Below, piece by piece: positions 38,053 to 46,624 of a DNA stretch of 64,000 bases. The position numbers and the translations under genes were made by a program. The notes beneath the pieces were generated by a model. It made no database searches. It was not told the DNA's origin and saw only the letters and a program-made list of their open reading frames with translations. Source of the stretch: Hymenobacter ginkgonis (lineage in GTDB: Bacteria > Bacteroidota > Bacteroidia > Cytophagales > Hymenobacteraceae); NCBI RefSeq assembly GCF_009755225.1, contig NZ_WQKZ01000002.1:1054001-1118000 (forward strand), given 5' to 3'. The stretch's first letter is position 1. Each line of letters starts with the position of its first letter.

Positions 38053-38059
38053 GCGGCGC

Positions 38060-38134
38060 GTTGCGGGTGGCCACTATCGGCTGCCGGGCGCCTCGCTGAT
38101 GCAGCCTGCATTTCGATAACTGACCACCCGCAAC
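38060..38134 (+). terminator. Long-stem hairpin after transketolase
   Basis: Arms GTTGCGGGTGG (38060-38070) and CCACCCGCAAC (38124-38134) pair perfectly, with an inner TATCG/CGATA pair. It begins 7 bp after the tkt stop. A three-T run follows, so termination strength is uncertain. Confidence 0.5.
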
Positions 38135-38397
38135 CACTTTAGCCCGTGCTTACTACCCCCCTTCTCGGCGGCCAGCTGGCCGCCGCCATTGGCTGGCCCT
38201 TGCCTGCGCTACGACCAGCCTTAGCCCCAATTGCCCGCCCTGCTACTCGCCACTGGCTCTACCCGGAGCCGGCTGGCGAGCAGTGGGGCGGGCATTTTGC
38301 TGGGGGCTGGGGTAGGGCCACGCGGCCGAGTGCAGGCCCTACCCCCCGGCAAAGCCGAGGATAAATGACAAGCTACTAAACACCTAACCTCCTCCCT
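38135..38397. other. GC-rich spacer before GH10, with a CTACCCC palindrome
   Basis: No credible gene. A 72-codon GTG-started frame here has no family resemblance and Pro/Ala/Arg-rich composition. The spacer holds a perfect 11-bp inverted repeat, GGGGTAGGGCC (38309-38319) and GGCCCTACCCC (38335-38345), around a 15-nt loop. The last 30 bp are AT-richer and precede the xylanase start. Confidence 0.5.
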
Positions 38398-39486
38398 ATG
38401 AAAGTAAATTTCCACCACTTTGGCCTGGCCGGCCTGCTGCTAATTGGGGTGGCGGGCCTCACTGCCCAGCGCCCCGCCGCCGACAAAGGCCTCAAGGATT
38501 ACTACCAGCAATACTTCCCCATCGGGGTAGCTGTGTCGACGCAAGCCTTGAAAAACCCGGCCGAAACCGCCCTCATTTTACAGCAGTTCAATAGCCTGAC
38601 GCCGGAGAACGACATGAAGATGGGGCCGATTCACCCCGAGGAAAACCGCTACAACTGGGGCCCCGCCGATGCCATCGTGGATTTTGCGCAGGGGCATAAG
38701 TTGCGGGTGCGTGGCCATAACCTCTGCTGGCATGAGCAAACGCCCAAGTGGCTGTTTAAAAATGCTGACGGCAGCCAGGTTAGTAAAGAGGTATTGCTGA
38801 AGCGCTTGCACGACCACATCGACGCCGTGGTGAAGCGCTACAAAGGCAAAATCTACGCCTGGGACGTGGTGAACGAGGCCATTGCCGACAACCCAAACGA
38901 GTTTCTACGCAATTCGGACTGGTATAAAATCTGCGGCGAGGATTTCATTGCCGAAGCCTTCCGCTACGCCCACGCCGCCGACCCCCAGGCGGTGCTATTC
39001 TACAACGACTACAACACCGAGCGACCCGAGAAGATGGAGCGCATCTACAAGCTGCTCAAGAAATTGAAGGATGCCCATGTGCCCATCGACGCCGTGGGCT
39101 TGCAAGGACATTGGTCGCTGGTAGAGCCTACTGAGCAGGAACTGCGCACCACCATTGAGCGCTTTGGTTCGCTGGGCCTGAAGGTGCAGGTAACCGAGCT
39201 CGACGTGTCGGTGTACCCCTGGGAGAAGGACCGCCGCGCCAGGCGCCCCGACGAGTCGGACGCCTACACGCCCGAGATGCAGCAGAAGCAAACGGCGCAG
39301 TATAAGCTGTTTTTCAAGGTCTTCCGCGACGAAGCCAAATACATGACGGGCATCACGTTCTGGAACATCTCCGACCACTACTCCTGGCTCGATACTTATC
39401 CCGTAGCCGGCCGCAAAAACCACCCCTTGCTGTTTGACGAGAATTTTAAGCCAAAGCCGGCTTATTACGAAGTGGTAAAATTCTAG
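38398..39486 (+). CDS. GH10 endo-1,4-beta-xylanase
   Basis: 362 aa. Signal peptide (LAGLLLIGVAGLTAQ) and one GH10 barrel: FPIGVAVSTQAL, QFNSLTPENDMKMGPIHP, RGHNLCWHEQTPKWLF, acid/base Glu in AWDVVNEAIAD, FYNDYNTE, and nucleophile Glu in VQVTELDVSVYPW. No carbohydrate-binding module. It cuts the xylan backbone to oligosaccharides that the SusC/D pair can import. It has its own spacer of 345 bp from tkt, so it may have a separate promoter. Confidence 0.95.
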   Translation: MKVNFHHFGLAGLLLIGVAGLTAQRPAADKGLKDYYQQYFPIGVAVSTQALKNPAETALILQQFNSLTPENDMKMGPIHPEENRYNWGPADAIVDFAQGHKLRVRGHNLCWHEQTPKWLFKNADGSQVSKEVLLKRLHDHIDAVVKRYKGKIYAWDVVNEAIADNPNEFLRNSDWYKICGEDFIAEAFRYAHAADPQAVLFYNDYNTERPEKMERIYKLLKKLKDAHVPIDAVGLQGHWSLVEPTEQELRTTIERFGSLGLKVQVTELDVSVYPWEKDRRARRPDESDAYTPEMQQKQTAQYKLFFKVFRDEAKYMTGITFWNISDHYSWLDTYPVAGRKNHPLLFDENFKPKPAYYEVVKF

Positions 39487-39492
39487 CGGCCT

Positions 39493-39622
39493 GGCGTTCG
39501 ACCTCACCCCCTACCCCTCTCCTTGGGGAGAGGGGAGCCACGACGGCGCGATTTGCAATCGTTAGGCTCTCCTCGCTTACAGGATATCGCGCATCAAGCG
39601 AGGGGGTAGGGGGCTGAACGCC
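39493..39622. repeat. Nested palindromic island between GH10 and GH115
   Basis: The spacer is built of stems: outer GGCGTTC/GAACGCC (39493-39499, 39616-39622), CCCCCTACCCC/GGGGTAGGGGG (39507-39517, 39603-39613), an alternative 9-bp hairpin CCCCTCTCC/GGAGAGGGG (39514-39535), and CCTCGCTT/AAGCGAGG near the right side. No coding signal. It resembles a small non-autonomous repeat built on the CTACCCC word. Confidence 0.6.
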
Positions 39623-39668
39623 GGTTGACCTGCCCGTGCTGCTTTTTGTTACTCATTCTTCTTATTCC

Positions 39669-42269
39669 ATGCCCTTCCTTTCCCACTTCAGCCGCGTTGC
39701 ACTGTTGCTCTTGCTAGCTCCCGCGCTAGGCATTGCCCAACCGGCCTTGCCGCCGCTGGCCGACCACTATATCTCGGCCAAAAAAAGCGCGGGCAGCTTC
39801 CCGCTGGTAGCGGGGGGTAGGGCCGCTACGCTCTACGCCAGCGAAAACGACTGGCCGGGCGTGCTACGCACCGTGCGCGATGTGCAGGCCGACATCAACC
39901 GCGTGACGGGCCACGAGCCCACCTTCCTCACCGACCAGCCCAAGGGCAAGCAGCCAGTGGTGCTCATCGGCACGGTGGGCCACAGCCCGCTGATTGACGG
40001 GTTGGTGCAAAGCGGTAAGCTCGACGTGGCCAACCTGGCCGGCCGCTGGGAAACCTTTGTGGTGCAGGCGGTTGATAACCCCTTGCCGGGCGTGGTTAGC
40101 GCCTTGGTAGTGGCGGGCAGCGACAAGCGCGGCACCATCTACGGCCTCTACGACTTGTCGCAGCAGATGGGCGTGTCGCCCTGGTACTGGTGGGCCGACG
40201 TGCCCGTAGTGCCGCAAAAAAGCCTCTACGTGGCCGCCGGCCGCCACACGCTGGGCGAGCCCAAGGTGAAGTACCGCGGCATTTTCATCAACGATGAAGC
40301 GCCGGCTTTTGCGGGCTGGGCCAAGGAGAAATTTGGCGGCGTCAACCACCAGGCATACGAGCACATGTTCGAGCTAATTCTCCGGCTGAAAGGCAATTAC
40401 CTGTGGCCCGCCATGTGGGGCAATGCCTTTAATGACGACGACAAAACCGACCCCGCGCTGGCCGATACCTACGGCATTGTGATGGGCACCTCGCACCACG
40501 AACCCATGCTGCGTGCCCAGCAGGAGTGGAAGCGCTACGGCAAAGGCGCCTGGAACTACCAGACCAATGCGCCGGTGCTGCAAGAATTCTGGCGCCAGGG
40601 CATCAAGAATATGGGCACCCACGAAAGCATCGTGACCATCGGTATGCGCGGCGACGGGGACGAGCCCATGAGCGAGGGGAGCAACATTGCCCTGCTCGAA
40701 AAAATAGTGGCTGACCAGCGCAGCATTTTGGCCGAAGAAACGCATAAGCCAGCCGACCAAACCCCACAAATGTGGGCCCTCTACAAGGAGGTGCAGGATT
40801 ACTACGACAAGGGCATGCGCGTGCCCGACGATGTGACGCTGCTACTTTGCGACGATAACTGGGGCAACCTGCGCAAGCTGCCCAAACTCGGCGACAAGCC
40901 CCGGCGCGGCGGCTACGGCATCTATTACCACTTCGACTACGTGGGTGGCCCGCGCAACTACAAATGGCTAAACACCAATCCGCTACCCCGGGTTTGGGAG
41001 CAGATGCACCTGGCCCACGCGTACGGCGCCGACCGCGTCTGGATTGTGAACGTCGGCGACTTGAAGCCGATGGAACTCCCCATCTCGTTCTTTCTCGACT
41101 ATGCTTGGAACCCCGACGCCATCCCCGCCGATGGGGTAGGGGCCTACACCCAGCGCTGGGCGGCGCAGCAGTTTGGTCCTAAATACGCGGCCGACATCGC
41201 CGACATCCTGGCCAGATATGCTAAGTATAACGCCCGGCGCAAGCCTGAGCTGCTCGACGCTACTACGTACAGCCTCAGTAATTTTCGCGAAGCCGAAACC
41301 GTGGTAGCCGACTACAACACTCTGCTAGCGCGCGCTGAGGCCATCAACCAAAAGCTGCCCGCTACCGGTCGCGACGCCTACTACGAGCTGGTGCTGCACC
41401 CGGTGCAGGCCTGTGCCAACCTCAACGAGCTGTACTACACCGTGGCCCTCAACCGCGAGGCCGCTAAAACCGGCCAGACCAACACCAACGAGCTAGCCGC
41501 TAAGGCGAAAGCGCTATTCGAGAAGGACGCCGAGATTAAAAATCGCTACCACGCGCTGGCCGGGGGCAAGTGGAACCATATGATGGACCAGACCCACATT
41601 GGCTACACCTACTGGCAGCAGCCCCCCGTGGACAAAATGCCGGAGGTGCTAACCCTACCCCCCGGTGCCGCGCCGACGCCCGCCACCCCCGCCGCGCCCG
41701 CCCGCTCCGATTACGTGTCCTTTGAGGCTGAGCACTATACCCAAGCTGTAAATGCCGGAGCCACCACCTGGCAGCGCCTGCCCGATTTGGGCCGCACGCT
41801 GGGCGCCGTCACCACTTTTCCGGCTACGGCCGCGCCTACCGCCGCGCCGGGGGGTAGCAGCCCACACCTCGACTACCGCTTCACGCTAGCCCAGGCCGGC
41901 CCCGTGGCGGTGAGCGCCTACCTCGCGCCGACGCTGGACTTCACCAATACTTCTGGCCTGCGCTACGCCGTGTCGCTCGACGACGAAGCGCCGCAAATTA
42001 TCAACCTGCACACCGGCCTCAACCCCGACAATGGAAATCGCCCTTGGGAGCAGGCCGTGGCCGACAACATCATCATCAAAACCTCGCAGCACCACGTGGC
42101 GGCCGCCGGCCCACACACGCTCAAATTCTGGCGCGTTGACCCCGGCGTGGTGCTCGAAAAGCTAGTGGTTAGCCCCGGCGCCCTACCCCCCAGCTACCTG
42201 GGCCCACCCGAAAACGGCGCTGGCAAAGGCAAGGGCGAAGCTGTGCTGGGTAGCTTGGGAAGCCGATAG
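39669..42269 (+). CDS. GH115 alpha-glucuronidase (exported)
   Basis: 866 aa from ATG 39669 (MPFLSHFSRVALLLLLAPALGIAQ, signal peptide). GH115 enzymes remove (4-O-methyl)glucuronate from internal as well as terminal xylose units. Features: SDKRGTIYGLYDLSQQMGVSPWYWWADVP, YRGIFINDEAPAFAGWAKEKFGG, NYLWPAMWGNAFNDDD, MGTSHHEPMLRAQ, FHFDYVGGPRNYKWLNT-like region and the GH115 C-terminal domain (YVSFEAEHYTQAVNAG onward). It complements the GH67 enzyme, which needs a terminal glucuronate. A decayed GH39 gene follows. Confidence 0.93.
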   Translation: MPFLSHFSRVALLLLLAPALGIAQPALPPLADHYISAKKSAGSFPLVAGGRAATLYASENDWPGVLRTVRDVQADINRVTGHEPTFLTDQPKGKQPVVLIGTVGHSPLIDGLVQSGKLDVANLAGRWETFVVQAVDNPLPGVVSALVVAGSDKRGTIYGLYDLSQQMGVSPWYWWADVPVVPQKSLYVAAGRHTLGEPKVKYRGIFINDEAPAFAGWAKEKFGGVNHQAYEHMFELILRLKGNYLWPAMWGNAFNDDDKTDPALADTYGIVMGTSHHEPMLRAQQEWKRYGKGAWNYQTNAPVLQEFWRQGIKNMGTHESIVTIGMRGDGDEPMSEGSNIALLEKIVADQRSILAEETHKPADQTPQMWALYKEVQDYYDKGMRVPDDVTLLLCDDNWGNLRKLPKLGDKPRRGGYGIYYHFDYVGGPRNYKWLNTNPLPRVWEQMHLAHAYGADRVWIVNVGDLKPMELPISFFLDYAWNPDAIPADGVGAYTQRWAAQQFGPKYAADIADILARYAKYNARRKPELLDATTYSLSNFREAETVVADYNTLLARAEAINQKLPATGRDAYYELVLHPVQACANLNELYYTVALNREAAKTGQTNTNELAAKAKALFEKDAEIKNRYHALAGGKWNHMMDQTHIGYTYWQQPPVDKMPEVLTLPPGAAPTPATPAAPARSDYVSFEAEHYTQAVNAGATTWQRLPDLGRTLGAVTTFPATAAPTAAPGGSSPHLDYRFTLAQAGPVAVSAYLAPTLDFTNTSGLRYAVSLDDEAPQIINLHTGLNPDNGNRPWEQAVADNIIIKTSQHHVAAAGPHTLKFWRVDPGVVLEKLVVSPGALPPSYLGPPENGAGKGKGEAVLGSLGSR

Positions 42270-42339
42270 TTCTCAGGCTAATGCGTATGCGTTTTGTTTC
42301 TGGGTTGCTACCCCCGCTGCCCGCGTTATCGACGTAGCT

Positions 42340-42751
42340 GTGCGTAAGGCCTAAGTAACCACCGACGCGGCGGGCAATGTGCAGGTGCTGCGCTGGAATT
42401 TTACTACCCCTGCCCAGGGCGCCGAGGCCGACTAGTAATATTTTGGGCGGCCGCAGCCCGCAGCCACGGCTGGTGCGGTGCGCCTGGTCCTGCGCCACTT
42501 GCCGCCCGGCACCTATTACGCTCACGCAAGAGCGCACCGGCTACGAGCGCTACGATGCCTACTCCGCTTACTTAAAAGCGGGCCGCCCGGCCCAGCTCAG
42601 GCGTGCGCAGGAAGCGCAATTGTGGGCCGCCACCCAGCCGGCTGCGGCGCCCGCGCAAGCGCTACGCGTTAGCGCCGATGGCCGGCTTTTCTGCCTCCTC
42701 GTATTACGCCAAAACGACGTAGTGCTTCTGCGCCCGCGCCGGCAACGCTAA
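42340..42751 (+). pseudogene. Decayed GH39 beta-xylosidase, C-terminal remnant
   Basis: Two frames together rebuild the end of a GH39 beta-xylosidase. Frame from 42340 reads VTTDAAGNVQVLRWNFTTPA, then YFGRPQP and RLVLRHLPPGTY, but has stops at 42352-42354 and 42433-42438. After a frameshift near 42510 the other frame reads TLTQERTGYERYDAYSAYLK, AQEAQLW and LRQNDVVLLRP to the stop at 42751. DAYSAYLKAG and ENDVVLV-like endings are typical of GH39. The catalytic barrel is missing. It lies right behind GH115, so the locus once held another xylosidase. Confidence 0.75.
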
Positions 42752-42807
42752 CTAGGTGGGGCTGGCTGGCGTTTCTTTACACGCCCTTTCAGCTTCATTA
42801 ACACTAC

Positions 42808-43773
42808 ATGTACACCCGCAAAAGTCTGCGTCCGCTTTTCGTTTGGCGAAACTATGGTTGGCGGCCGCTGCTTGTCTTCGCTACCTACGATGCCCTAGTG
42901 GGCCTTCTCTACGGGCCGCTCAACGTGCACTGGCTCGACATTCCGTGGGCGCCAGTAGCCATGCTGGGTACGGCCGTAGCCTTCTACATCGGCTTTAAGA
43001 GCAACGGCTCCTACGCCCGTTTTTGGGAGGGTAGGCAGCTCTGGGGCTCTATCGTGAACACCTCGCGTACGTGGGCCTTGCGGGTGTTTGACTTTGTGCA
43101 GGCTACCCCCAACGAGCGCATACCCGACAGCCAAGAACTGCACGAGCTGCACCGCCGCCTTCTCTACCGCCAGTTGGCCTGGTGCAACGCCCTGCGCCTG
43201 CACCTGCGCCGCCAAACCGCCGAGCGCTGGGATGCCGAAGTGGCGCCCTACCTCACCGACCCCGCCGACCGTGCCCTCAGCCGCACCGCCAACCCGCCTA
43301 CCCACCTGCTGCGCCACCAGAGCCGCGAGGTGCTGGAGCTGCACCAGCGCGGCTTGCTCACCGAGTATCGCCACGTGGCGATGATGGACACGATTCAGGA
43401 TTTATTCAACGCCCAGGGCGCCTGCGAGCGCATCAAGAACACGCCGTTTCCGCGGCAGTATGCTTACTTCAGTTTCGTGTTTGTGTGGCTATTTGCGGCG
43501 GTGCTGCCGCTGGGCCTAGTCGAGGAATTTGACAGCCGGCTGGCCCTCGGGCCTTACCACGTGTGGCTGATGGTGCCATTTGCGACCTTGGTCAGCTGGG
43601 TATTTCACACCATCGAGAAAGTGGGCCACAACAGTGAAAACCCCTTTGACAACGAAGTGAACGACGTGCCGATGACCACCATCTGCCGCTCCATCGAAAT
43701 CGACCTGCGCGAGCTGCTTGGCGAAACCGACCTGCCCAAACCCTTGCAGCCCGTTGAGGATGTGCTGTACTAA
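42808..43773 (+). CDS. Bestrophin-family (UPF0187) chloride channel-like membrane protein
   Basis: 321 aa. Bestrophin fold: N-terminal basic end, PLLVFATYDALVGLLYG helix, then FYIGFKSNGSYARFWEGRQLWGSIVNTSRTWA, the family's most conserved stretch, and later helices FSFVFVWLFAAVLPLGLVEEF and VWLMVPFATLVSWVF with the NPFDNEVNDVPMTTICRSIE end. Bacterial homologues conduct anions or cations; the physiological role is unclear. It is the first gene after the xylan locus. Confidence 0.92.
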   Translation: MYTRKSLRPLFVWRNYGWRPLLVFATYDALVGLLYGPLNVHWLDIPWAPVAMLGTAVAFYIGFKSNGSYARFWEGRQLWGSIVNTSRTWALRVFDFVQATPNERIPDSQELHELHRRLLYRQLAWCNALRLHLRRQTAERWDAEVAPYLTDPADRALSRTANPPTHLLRHQSREVLELHQRGLLTEYRHVAMMDTIQDLFNAQGACERIKNTPFPRQYAYFSFVFVWLFAAVLPLGLVEEFDSRLALGPYHVWLMVPFATLVSWVFHTIEKVGHNSENPFDNEVNDVPMTTICRSIEIDLRELLGETDLPKPLQPVEDVLY

Positions 43774-43903
43774 AAGCGGGGGGTAGGTAGGAGAGAAGCA
43801 ACCGAGCGGCGTGCGGCAAAAAGCAAAGCACACCACTTGGTTGTTTAAAGCAAAAGGATACTGGCCGCGTCTTGCTGGCCGTGGACAGTACCTTTGCCTT
43901 GTT

Positions 43904-44668
43904 ATGCTAAGTGGAGTGAAATATAATTATCCCCGGCCGATAACTGCTTTCGGCCGGTTCGTACTGTTGATGCAGGCCATGGTGACCCGACCCGAGCGGC
44001 GGCAAGTATTGTGGCAGCGCACGCTCGAAGAAGCCGTAGAAATCGGCACCGACTCGGTGTTCATTGTGGGGCTGGTATCGACGTTTATCGGCGCCGTTAC
44101 CTGCGTGCAGATTGCCTACAATATGATAAATCCGCTCATTCCGATGAGCACGGTGGGCTTCATGGTGCGCGAAATGACCATCCTAGAGTTGGCGCCCACC
44201 ATCATTTCGGTGGTGCTGGCCGGCAAAGTGGGTTCGGCCATTGCCGGCTCGCTGGGCACGATGCGCATTACGGAGCAGATTTCGGCCATCGACGCGATGG
44301 GTATCAACTCGGCCTCGTACCTGGTGCTGCCGCGGGTGCTGGCCGCGCTTTTTGTGTTTCCGCTGCTGGTTATATTGGCCATGAACCTGAGCATATTGGG
44401 CGGCTACGTGGCCACCCAGCTGTCGGGTACCATGCCGGGCGCCGACTATATCGAGGGCATTCGCTACGCGTTCAAGCCCTACACGGTGCTGTTCGCCATC
44501 ATCAAGTCCATTGTGTTCGCGTTTCTGGTGTCGGCTATTTCGGCCTACAAAGGCTACACGCTGCGCGGCGGCGCCCTCGAAGTAGGTAAGGCCAGCACCG
44601 CAGCCGTCACCAACTCCATTATCTCCATCCTGCTAGCCGACTACGTGCTGGCTAGCGTGCTGCTTTAA
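43904..44668 (+). CDS. MlaE/YrbE-type ABC transporter permease
   Basis: 254 aa from ATG 43904. Permease of the MlaE family that moves lipids between outer and inner membrane. Family marks: EIGTDSVFIVGLVSTFIGAV, MISTVGFMVREMT-like, VVLAGKVGSAIAGSLGTMRITEQISAIDAMGINSA (the long conserved coupling region) and the final membrane helices. The partner ATPase and MCE genes are not in this window. A TACCTTTG element at 43889-43896 is 7 bp upstream, without a good -33 partner. Confidence 0.9.
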   Translation: MLSGVKYNYPRPITAFGRFVLLMQAMVTRPERRQVLWQRTLEEAVEIGTDSVFIVGLVSTFIGAVTCVQIAYNMINPLIPMSTVGFMVREMTILELAPTIISVVLAGKVGSAIAGSLGTMRITEQISAIDAMGINSASYLVLPRVLAALFVFPLLVILAMNLSILGGYVATQLSGTMPGADYIEGIRYAFKPYTVLFAIIKSIVFAFLVSAISAYKGYTLRGGALEVGKASTAAVTNSIISILLADYVLASVLL

Positions 44669-44779
44669 GCGCCAGTGGCCTAGCTGGTGCCGCTGCTAAT
44701 CAATACTCGACCTTAACCAGTGGTCGGGGGAAGGCGTAAGCTCGGGAAATTAACCTTTTCGCGCTCCTTGCTTTCGCCC

Positions 44780-46357
44780 ATGGCTGCTACCCCCGCTTCC
44801 CACCCGCTGCCCCCCGAGGACACGTCTGGCACTACGCTCTCGTCGTGGTTTGGCACCGCCCCGGCGCTGCCCGACTACCCCGCCCTGGCCGAAGACGCCA
44901 CCGCCGATGTCGTGGTTATTGGCGGCGGCATCGCGGGCCTCACCACGGCTTACCTGCTAAGCAAGGAAGGCCGCGCCGTGGTACTGCTCGAAGACGGCGC
45001 CCTGGCATCGGGCGAGTCGGGCCGCACCACGGCGCACCTTTCCTACGCCCTCGATGACCGGTTTACGACCCTTGAAAACCTGTTTGGTCTGGATGGTAGC
45101 CGCCTGGCCGCCGAAAGCCACCGCGCCGCCATTGCCCGCATCGAGCAGCTGGTGCAGGAAGAACACATCGACTGCGACTTCGCGCGCCTGCCCGGCTACC
45201 TTTTCCTGCCCGCCAGCGGCACCCACCAAGAGCTGATGGATGAGCTGGAAGCCGCCCACCGCGCCGGCCTCACCGACGTGGAGTGGCTGCCCAGACCCGG
45301 CAGCGTAGGCTTCGAAACGGGCGAGTGCCTGCACTTTCCGGGCCAGGGGCAATTTCATATTTTGAAGTATTTAGCGGGGCTAGCCGAAGCTATCATCCGG
45401 CAGGGCGGGCGCATCTACTGCCATACCCGCGCCGACGAAGTGAAGGGGGGTAGCGCTGCCGAAGTGCGCACGACTAGCGGCCACACCCTCGCCGTGCGCC
45501 AAGCCATTGTAGTAGCCACTAATTCGCCCTTCAACGACCGAGTAGTAATGCACACCAAGCAGGGCTCCTACCGCACCTACGCCCTGGCAGCGCGGGTGCC
45601 CAAAGGCAGCGTGGCCCCAGCGCTATTCTGGGATACCGCCGACCCCTACCACTACATCCGGCTGCAAGCGGTGGAAGGCGCTGACTACGACTTGCTGCTG
45701 GTAGGCGGCGAGGACCACAAAACCGGCCAGGAAGCCGACCCCGAAAGCCACCTGCGTTGCCTCGAAGACTGGGTGCGCGAGAAGTTTGCCGCTAAAGTGC
45801 AGCAGATAGACTACCGCTGGAGTGGGCAGGTGCTAGAGCCTAATGACTCGCTGGGCTATGCCGGCCGCAACCCGCTCGACCGCGACAACGTGTTCATCAT
45901 CACCGGCGACTCGGGCCACGGCATGACGCACGCCACGCTGGGCGCCTTGCTCATCACCGACCTGGTGCAGGGCCGCCCCAATCCCTGGGCCAACCTCTAC
46001 GACCCCGGCCGCATTACGGCCAAGGCCGAATCGGCGAAGGAGTTTGCCCTCGAAAACCTCAACGTGGCCTTCGAGTACACCGACTTGCTTACGGGCGGCG
46101 ATGTGGCGTCGGCCGACGAAATCGCGGCCGGCCAGGGCGCGGTGCTGCGCCGCGGCCTTACCAAGGTGGCCGCCTACCGCGACCCCGCTGGCCAGCTGCA
46201 CGAGTGCTCGGCCATCTGCCCGCACCTGGGCTGCGTGGTGCACTGGAACCCCCTCGAAACCAGCTGGGACTGCCCTTGCCACGGCTCGCGCTTCACGGCG
46301 CTGGGCGAGCTGCTGGCCGGCCCGGCCAACTCGGACTTGCCCAAAGTGGAGGGGTAG
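44780..46357 (+). CDS. FAD-dependent oxidoreductase with C-terminal Rieske domain
   Basis: 525 aa from ATG 44780. Residues about 40-430 are a DAO-type FAD oxidoreductase (DVVVIGGGIAGLTTAYLLSK dinucleotide fold). The last 90 residues are a Rieske [2Fe-2S] domain with CSAICPHLGC and CPCHGSRF, giving the C-x-H and C-x2-H ligands. The layout matches YhfW-like proteins. Electrons would pass between the flavin and the cluster; the substrate is unknown. No partner oxygenase genes are nearby. Confidence 0.88.
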   Translation: MAATPASHPLPPEDTSGTTLSSWFGTAPALPDYPALAEDATADVVVIGGGIAGLTTAYLLSKEGRAVVLLEDGALASGESGRTTAHLSYALDDRFTTLENLFGLDGSRLAAESHRAAIARIEQLVQEEHIDCDFARLPGYLFLPASGTHQELMDELEAAHRAGLTDVEWLPRPGSVGFETGECLHFPGQGQFHILKYLAGLAEAIIRQGGRIYCHTRADEVKGGSAAEVRTTSGHTLAVRQAIVVATNSPFNDRVVMHTKQGSYRTYALAARVPKGSVAPALFWDTADPYHYIRLQAVEGADYDLLLVGGEDHKTGQEADPESHLRCLEDWVREKFAAKVQQIDYRWSGQVLEPNDSLGYAGRNPLDRDNVFIITGDSGHGMTHATLGALLITDLVQGRPNPWANLYDPGRITAKAESAKEFALENLNVAFEYTDLLTGGDVASADEIAAGQGAVLRRGLTKVAAYRDPAGQLHECSAICPHLGCVVHWNPLETSWDCPCHGSRFTALGELLAGPANSDLPKVEG

Positions 46358-46399
46358 GTAATGAGCCTTGCCCTATTACCATTTAGGAAACTGTTTAAT

Positions 46400-46501
46400 A
46401 AGAACGTCCTGCGGAGCTTGTCGAAGCCGCTCGCTCGCGCCGTTGGATTATTCCTTAACGGCGCGAGCGAGCGGCTTCGACAAGCTCCGCAGGACGTTCT
46501 T
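46400..46501. repeat. Perfect 45-bp palindromic repeat
   Basis: Arms 46400-46444 and 46457-46501 are perfect reverse complements over 45 bases, with a 12-nt loop. The ends read AAGAACGTCCTGC and GCAGGACGTTCTT, followed by a TTTT run. The outer arms match the 58308-58408 palindrome. As RNA this would be a very stable hairpin and could act as a terminator after the FAD/Rieske gene. It lies in the spacer before the FUSC-like gene. Confidence 0.92.
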
Positions 46502-46624
46502 TTTGGCAATCAGATGCGCGTAAGACAAAAACAGCTGTACTAGCGATACTCGCGGCCATTGTTGCAAGTGCAGCAGCTGGTGCGCTGTATCATTCAGGGC
46601 CTAGCCGCGTATTTTCGGGCACTC

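Noticed and set aside
38146..38364. GTG-started 72-codon frame between tkt and GH10
   Set aside because: Pro/Ala/Arg-rich, overlaps a palindrome, no ribosome-binding site or relatives recognised; treated as noncoding.
43872..43896. Promoter with TTG and TACCTTTG before the MlaE-like gene
   Set aside because: The spacer is only 14 bp instead of 19-20, so only the -7 element is credible.
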